From the NCBI GenBank assembly GCA_023475105.1, contig JAMCWJ010000101.1, forward strand, positions 1-64,000: a stretch of DNA of 64,000 bases. Reading direction: 5' to 3'. How positions within the stretch are numbered: position 1 is the stretch's first letter; each line of letters begins with the position of its first letter. Shown piece after piece: positions 59,874 through 64,000 of this stretch. The stretch is from Nitrospirota bacterium (GTDB lineage Bacteria > Nitrospirota > Thermodesulfovibrionia > Thermodesulfovibrionales > UBA9159). The notes beneath the pieces are model-generated. The model made no database searches, had not been told where the DNA came from, and saw only the letters and a program-made list of their open reading frames with translations. A program made the translations under genes and the position numbers.

Positions 59874-61133
59874 TTAGAACCTCCAGGTAAACCCGAATTC
59901 GAGACTATCTTCGCTCAGGCTGGACTGGAGCGTCGCAGGCTGACCCGTGAAAGTGGTGCCGCTTTCGCTGATTGTTTCCTTAAAGGCATGGGTATACCCC
60001 GCGTTGAGAGCGAAACTCTTCGATATCTCATATCCGGCTCCGAAGGAGATATGCTGTTTCGCGATGGCCGGGAACCCGATAATCCTGAACGTTTCGTAGT
60101 AGTAAGTCGGCATCTGTATCCCCTGCACGGTGGTAATGTTCGGACCGCCCGGCAGCGCGCCGACAAAGTTATTATGCTCCCGTACAGGATTGTTCCCATA
60201 ATTGTACCCTACGCGCAAGGCCAGCTGCTTGATCGGTTTATACTGCGCGCCTATTCCGAGCACCCACTGGTCTTTCCAGTCGAAGTCATCATATCCCGTC
60301 GCGTTCGCCCAGTTGATCCATCTTCCGTCCACTTCGATGAGGAAGGTATTCTTCACCGGCTCGACCGCGATGCCGAGCCCTACCTGCTGAGGGGCTTCGA
60401 GTTTGAGGTTATAGAGCGTGCCGCCGAGGTTGAGGACATCTTTATGGTCCACCTCCTGAGGCGAGATGTACGTCGCCCCGATCGAGAGCATATCAGTCGG
60501 CTTGTATATTGCGCCGGCCTGTACCCCGACTCCGTAATTGAACGACGAGCCGCTCCTCAGGTCGAGGTTCGCGTAATCGATATGGACCGCAAGGCCGACC
60601 GAAAACTTGTCGTTCGGCTGAAACGCGACAGAGGGAGCGAATTTCAGTATCTGGAGCTGGGTATACTCTCCCGCGATAAGCGGGTTCCCGCCGAACGGAG
60701 CATAACTCGGCTGGTCGATGCTGCTGCCCCGGTAATCCACGCCGAGCCCTGATACTCCGTATGCGGCAAGGCCGAACCTCCAGACAGGAGTGATCGGAAC
60801 GGAAAGTCCGATGGCCGGTATTGCGTAAGTTTTCTTGTCGCTGCCGGCACTGAACTCCGTCCCTCCGACCGTCACTTTAGCATCTACCTTCGGCATAAAT
60901 AAAGTCCCAGCGAAATCGAATTGGGAACCCGGGCAGTAAGGCCCGAAACACATTGCGGCGGGATTCGAGAAGACCGCGCTGATTGCGTCCTGCGGCGCCG
61001 CGATGCCCACCCCGCCCATGGCCCTCGAAATAGGACCGATGGCCATCAGGTTGTCGCCGTTCGTCGCCATGGCAGGAGGCGCCGCGAAAGCAAGTAACCC
61101 TAGGATCGCAAAAATCAAAAAAACCTTACGCAT
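59874..61133 (-). CDS. FadL/OmpP1/TodX-family outer membrane transporter
   Basis: 419 residues: signal peptide (VFLIFAILGLLAFAAPPAMA), the FadL N-terminal plug (ISRAMGGVGIAAPQDAISAV, FSNPAAMCFGP), then a predicted 14-strand barrel ending in EFGFTWRF, with terminal Phe typical of outer-membrane insertion. FadL-type proteins let hydrophobic compounds cross the outer membrane. It stands alone; substrate unknown. Confidence 0.9.
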   Translation of the reverse strand: MRKVFLIFAILGLLAFAAPPAMATNGDNLMAIGPISRAMGGVGIAAPQDAISAVFSNPAAMCFGPYCPGSQFDFAGTLFMPKVDAKVTVGGTEFSAGSDKKTYAIPAIGLSVPITPVWRFGLAAYGVSGLGVDYRGSSIDQPSYAPFGGNPLIAGEYTQLQILKFAPSVAFQPNDKFSVGLAVHIDYANLDLRSGSSFNYGVGVQAGAIYKPTDMLSIGATYISPQEVDHKDVLNLGGTLYNLKLEAPQQVGLGIAVEPVKNTFLIEVDGRWINWANATGYDDFDWKDQWVLGIGAQYKPIKQLALRVGYNYGNNPVREHNNFVGALPGGPNITTVQGIQMPTYYYETFRIIGFPAIAKQHISFGAGYEISKSFALNAGYTHAFKETISESGTTFTGQPATLQSSLSEDSLEFGFTWRF

Positions 61134-61497
61134 AACTTCCTCCTTTTCTTGTAATTTTCTTCCGTTGCCCCATTCGCCTCTTCACCCCCCCTCGGTTCCT
61201 CACCTCCTCCTTGTTTGGTTTGACCTTCATCCCGCCATTCATCAGCCCGGCCCTCCGGGATTCCATCCGTTATTCTGATGAATGCCTTTTCCGGAACAAT
61301 CTTCCGCCCTTCTTCTTCGCACGCACGTTTGAGTTGTTTTTGAGACGGGACGTCGAGTGATGCCGGATTCTTCACAATCTCTTCTGACCCCCTTCATGTA
61401 GTGAACACCTTCAGATAAACCGGTCCGGGAGAGACTTCAGGACGGCCGCCGAACCCGGCAGAGGGAAAACGCGCCTCGTTATCGCCTCTTTGCCCAT
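61134..61497. other. Intergenic stretch without a recognisable gene
   Basis: An 86-codon minus frame (61115-61375) overlaps the FadL start and lacks a family pattern; its charged low-complexity sequence argues against a real gene. The FadL promoter should lie here. Confidence 0.5.
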
Positions 61498-61734
61498 TTA
61501 TTTTTTCTTGATGAAGAAAGCGTATACAGCCCCCTTGTCTTCGATCTCGATCAGTTCGTTGCCGGTCCTCTTCAGCATTGCAGGGATGTCCGCCTTCGAG
61601 CCTTTGTCCGTCGCCTCAACAAAAAGGATCTGTCCCGCCTGCATCCCGTCAAGGGCCTTTTTCGTCTTCACAACAGGCATCGGGCAACTGAGCCCTTTCA
61701 GGTCGAGCGTCACATTCGCTTCCGACTTTTCCAT
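61498..61734 (-). CDS. TusA-family sulfur carrier
   Basis: 78 residues with the hallmark LDLKGLSCPMPVVKTKKALD; the Cys of CPMP carries persulfide sulfur. It follows the DsrE2-like gene by 50 bp on the same strand. The TusA/DsrE2/YedE set suggests intracellular sulfur relay, for cofactor thiolation or dissimilatory sulfur metabolism. Confidence 0.93.
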   Translation of the reverse strand: MEKSEANVTLDLKGLSCPMPVVKTKKALDGMQAGQILFVEATDKGSKADIPAMLKRTGNELIEIEDKGAVYAFFIKKK

Positions 61735-61784
61735 CTCGGTTCACCTCGCTTCCGTATTTCGTGATGTACGACACATTTTCGGAA

Positions 61785-62267
61785 TCAGACAAACAGGTTG
61801 ACGTTTGCATCAAGGGCAAAGTCCAGAAACTCTGCCGCTCCCGCCACTTCGACCCCTGCGACGAGATCATCCTTGCTCACTCCGGTCATCTCGAGCGTCG
61901 GGGTGCACGCAGTCATCTTCACACCGGATTCGAGGCAGACGTCCAGAAGTTCCGGTATGGAGGGCCAGTTGATTTTCTTGATCATGCTCTTCATCATCAT
62001 GGTAGCCAGCGGCGTCATGCCCGGCAGCACGCCCAGGATGTTCGGAAAGGGGACGGGAGACGGCATCGCGGGATTTGCAATCGGGGCTACCTTGAGAGAA
62101 CGGTATTTTTTCTTGTTCACTATATCCACCCCGTACAGCGTAAAGAATATCCCCACCTCCACATCCATCGCTACTGCCGTCGATGCAAGGATCAGGGGGG
62201 GATACGCCATATCGAGTGTCCCTTTTGACGCGATGATCGCCATTCGTTTCGGTTTTTTCTCTTCCAT
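61785..62267 (-). CDS. DsrE2-like (DsrE/DrsH family) sulfur-transfer protein
   Basis: 160 residues: KRMAIIASKGTLDMAYPPLI, a strand-helix typical of DsrE folds, GIFFTLYGVDIVNKKKYRSL, and a conserved Cys in ESGVKMTACTPTLEMTGV. DsrE2 proteins of sulfur oxidisers and reducers exchange persulfide sulfur with TusA, encoded directly downstream. Confidence 0.87.
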   Translation of the reverse strand: MEEKKPKRMAIIASKGTLDMAYPPLILASTAVAMDVEVGIFFTLYGVDIVNKKKYRSLKVAPIANPAMPSPVPFPNILGVLPGMTPLATMMMKSMIKKINWPSIPELLDVCLESGVKMTACTPTLEMTGVSKDDLVAGVEVAGAAEFLDFALDANVNLFV

Positions 62268-62759
62268 GACTTTTCACCTCCAATACTAGAAAGTAGTACA
62301 TAACTATACCGAAGTCAACCGACCGATGTCAATAAGATTCGCATAAGCGCAACTTTGAATTTACAGGAGAAGTCATCCTGTAATTTGACCTGTTCGAGTA
62401 CGTGTGGCAGGGCGCTTGAAACAAGCTTCAGTATTCTAACCGAGGTAATCTGTGAAATTCCGGAGGGACAGAGACCCGTGCTCATTCTCGCTCCGCTCCG
62501 ATACCTCAGAAGACCGAGGGCCGGAGAGGGGGCAGGGTAGCGCGAAAAGCCTTTTGCAGCGATACCCGGTGGCATCGGAAGCTACGCAACTCTTTGGAAA
62601 GAGGGAAATATTAGCCGGAGAAGTACTGTAAACCTGACGCCATGCCCTGATCAGATCCTATCGCCTTAAAAGGCTTTGAGGGATGCTCTGCCCGCCGTTT
62701 GTGGTATCAATCTTGTCTTCGGAGCGGGAGAGAGACAGCCCCGGGGAAAGGTTTTTCCC
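62268..62759. other. Intergenic stretch without a recognisable gene
   Basis: Short frames on both strands (up to 86 codons) lack ribosome sites and family patterns. The region should hold the promoter of the DsrE2-TusA genes. A GGGGAAAGG-TT-TTCCC-like inverted repeat near 62739-62760 may act as the queC terminator, but it is weak. Confidence 0.5.
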
Positions 62760-63611
62760 TTACACCTCAAGAAGCGGGTCTTTTATCCCCGCCTCTTTAA
62801 AACCCTTCTCCCGGAACCTGCAGCTGTCGCATCTTCCGCAGGGAACGTACCTGGCTTGGGGTTCGGAGCCCGGTGTCCGGAGTTCATCGCCTTTTTCTTT
62901 CCCTGAATTTTGAACCTTTAACTTTGAACCTTGAACTCCTCCGGAAGCCGGCTGCGGGTCATAGCAGCTCCAGGTGAGGGAATAGTCGAGCCCGAGTTCC
63001 CTGCCCTTTTTTATTATCTCTGCCTTCGTCATGAACAGAAGGGGCGCCCTTATCCTGAACCGCAGCTTCCCTTCTACGGAGGCCTTCGTGGCGAGGTTCG
63101 CCATATCTTCGAACGCCTTCAGATACCCGGGACGACAATCCGGATAGCCGCTGTAATCGACCGCGTTCGCTCCGATGAAGATATCCGCCGCTTCGAGGAC
63201 TTCGGCCCACGCCAGCGCGAAGGAGAGGAAGATCGTGTTCCGCGCCGGGACGTACGTAACGGGGACCGCTGACGAGTGTTGAGCGACGAGTGATATGTCT
63301 GCCGAAGAGTCTGTTTCATTTCTTGCCCTGTCACTCGTTGCCTGTAACTTGACGGTGTTTTTCGGCACTTCAATCTCTGAGGTAAGGGCCGAACCGCCTA
63401 TTTCCCTGAGGTCGAAGGTTATCACGAGATGCTTCTCCACCCCGAGGTCCTCCGCCACCCTCCTCGCCGATTCAAGCTCCCTCCGGTGCCTCTGATGGTA
63501 ATCGAAGCTCAGGGCATGGAGGTCATAGCCCCCGGAGAGCGCGATCGCGAGGGTGGTCGACGAATCGATTCCGCCGCTGAGGAGTACGACTGCCTTTCTA
63601 TTCATATCCAT
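62760..63611 (-). CDS. queC: 7-cyano-7-deazaguanine synthase with two in-frame insertions
   Basis: 283 residues against about 220-235 for the family. PP-loop [40 protein letters not shown], and the zinc site SCYDPQP with [13 protein letters not shown] are intact. It makes preQ0 for queuosine. Two stretches are extra: about 25 residues before [10 protein letters not shown], and about 33 residues ([20 protein letters not shown] onward) between CYDPQP and PCGRCDSC. Both are encoded by repeat-rich DNA. They fall at surface loops beside the active site and the zinc site, and the frame is kept, so the enzyme may still work. Confidence 0.92.
   Translation of the reverse strand: MDMNRKAVVLLSGGIDSSTTLAIALSGGYDLHALSFDYHQRHRRELESARRVAEDLGVEKHLVITFDLREIGGSALTSEIEVPKNTVKLQATSDRARNETDSSADISLVAQHSSAVPVTYVPARNTIFLSFALAWAEVLEAADIFIGANAVDYSGYPDCRPGYLKAFEDMANLATKASVEGKLRFRIRAPLLFMTKAEIIKKGRELGLDYSLTWSCYDPQPASGGVQGSKLKVQNSGKEKGDELRTPGSEPQARYVPCGRCDSCRFREKGFKEAGIKDPLLEV
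62910..62937. repeat. NTTGAAC heptamer repeat inside queC, four units
   Basis: Four 7-nt units (TTGAACC, TTTAACT, TTGAACC, TTGAACT) code for the peptide [11 protein letters not shown] three-unit relative is at 1411-1434 in the transglutaminase-like frame. Confidence 0.75.
63271..63294. repeat. GACGAGT-type heptamer repeat inside queC
   Basis: GACGAGT, GTTGAGC, GACGAGT: three 7-nt units in the first queC insertion, followed further on by a related CACTCGTTGCCTG. A second, different heptamer family of the same period. Confidence 0.6.
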
Positions 63612-63635
63612 ACGGGAGTGAACGGGAGTTTCCGC

Positions 63636-63998
63636 TCAGTAGATGTCGTCCGAGGTCCCGGCCTTGCCGTCGGGGCCCGCGCTGAAGATCACCGGAGCGT
63701 TGTTTTCGATCCGGTACAAGAAGGGTCTTCCCCAAGCATCCCTCCCGGCGCCGATCCGGCCGAGGTCGGCGGGGTAGCTGCCGTTCTTATAGAGGGAAGC
63801 CTCTGCCATAAACCTCAATGCTTCTATCTCTTTCACCGTCCTCGACCTCTTCTCTGCATTGCCTCCCAGAAAAGAGGCGATGCCCTTATGCGACCACGAC
63901 GCCTGGAGCGTTGCCGAGGCCAAAGACAACGCGAGGGCTCCGAAGAAGACAACAGGGACAAGGACTCCCGCCAGGGACCTCTTCCGCGCCTCCGGCAT
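63636..63998 (-). CDS. GspG-like pseudopilin-type protein
   Basis: 120 residues with one N-terminal hydrophobic helix (GVLVPVVFFGALALSLASAT) and a C-terminal pattern of type II secretion or type IV pseudopilins: YKNGSYPADLGRIGAGRDAW, GRPFLYRI and the calcium-loop-like SAGPDGKAGTSDDIY. The prepilin cleavage motif is not evident in the visible start. The frame begins 2 bp from the window edge, so the true start may lie outside. Confidence 0.7.
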   Translation of the reverse strand: MPEARKRSLAGVLVPVVFFGALALSLASATLQASWSHKGIASFLGGNAEKRSRTVKEIEALRFMAEASLYKNGSYPADLGRIGAGRDAWGRPFLYRIENNAPVIFSAGPDGKAGTSDDIY

Positions 63999-64000
63999 CA

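Overview
The window is a chromosomal stretch of a moderately GC-rich bacterium. It has no rRNA and only two tRNAs. Gene content suggests an anaerobic or microaerophilic, metal- and sulfur-handling lineage such as Nitrospirota or a Desulfobacterota-like group: a split transketolase, a minimal SufCB pair, YedE/TusA/DsrE2 sulfur genes, DUF134/NifX-like genes, CIRCE-controlled Hsp20s and a periplasmic molybdoenzyme. This assignment is inference from gene content; no marker gene settles it.

Layout. 0-6.3 kb: transposase remnant, a truncated transglutaminase-like gene, comM, tRNA-Lys and tRNA-Glu, three hsp20 genes behind a perfect CIRCE operator, and a fused pair of broken genes. 6.4-10.5 kb: aminotransferase, PCuAC copper-chaperone-like lipoprotein, zinc-ribbon protein, HEAT protein, Mth938-like protein and an 82-bp exact duplication. 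10.5-21.7 kb: a molybdoenzyme island on the minus strand (triheme cytochrome c, Tat-exported molybdopterin subunit, ferredoxin subunit, TorD chaperone, FmdE, ModE-type HTH protein, MoeA-like protein). It is preceded by its probable regulator, a PhnD-like binding protein, histidine kinase and sigma-54 activator resembling AioXSR. The intergenic region holds a sigma-54 promoter candidate and an upstream palindrome. 22-38 kb: metal and envelope stress genes (anti-sigma/Spy/TolC/HlyD/ABC efflux, Met-rich cytochrome, ArsR with a Cys-rich mini-protein, CopD-like protein, ECF sigma modules, chromate transporters, Usp) with many broken genes and a family of palindromic repeats. 36-42 kb: SufCB, TrmO-like protein, NifX/DUF134 and ChrA/FmdE. 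42-47 kb: an arsenic operon (ArsP-type permease, thioredoxin-like, ArsR, Acr3, thioredoxin-like, broken ynfA, phosphoesterase, CcdA). 47-64 kb: mostly housekeeping genes (bacterioferritin, CutA, M29 aminopeptidase, exonuclease-purF, a transketolase-ftsEX-envC-ctpA operon, YedE pair, FadL, DsrE2-TusA, QueC).

The most unusual structure is at 30.0-30.5 kb. A GIY-YIG endonuclease gene lies between perfect 27-bp inverted repeats. Five short elements within 12 kb consist of the same two ends joined with no gene between them, and one of these has inserted into the GIY-YIG gene. Each end folds into a hairpin whose stem covaries between copies while the loop stays nearly constant. This looks like an autonomous element with its MITE-like derivatives, analogous to RAYT/REP but with a GIY-YIG nuclease in place of a Y1 transposase. 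Other points of note are in-frame heptamer-repeat insertions in queC, a cluster-ligand Cys-to-Ser change in the molybdoenzyme, and an ECF sigma gene that has lost its region 2.3-2.4.
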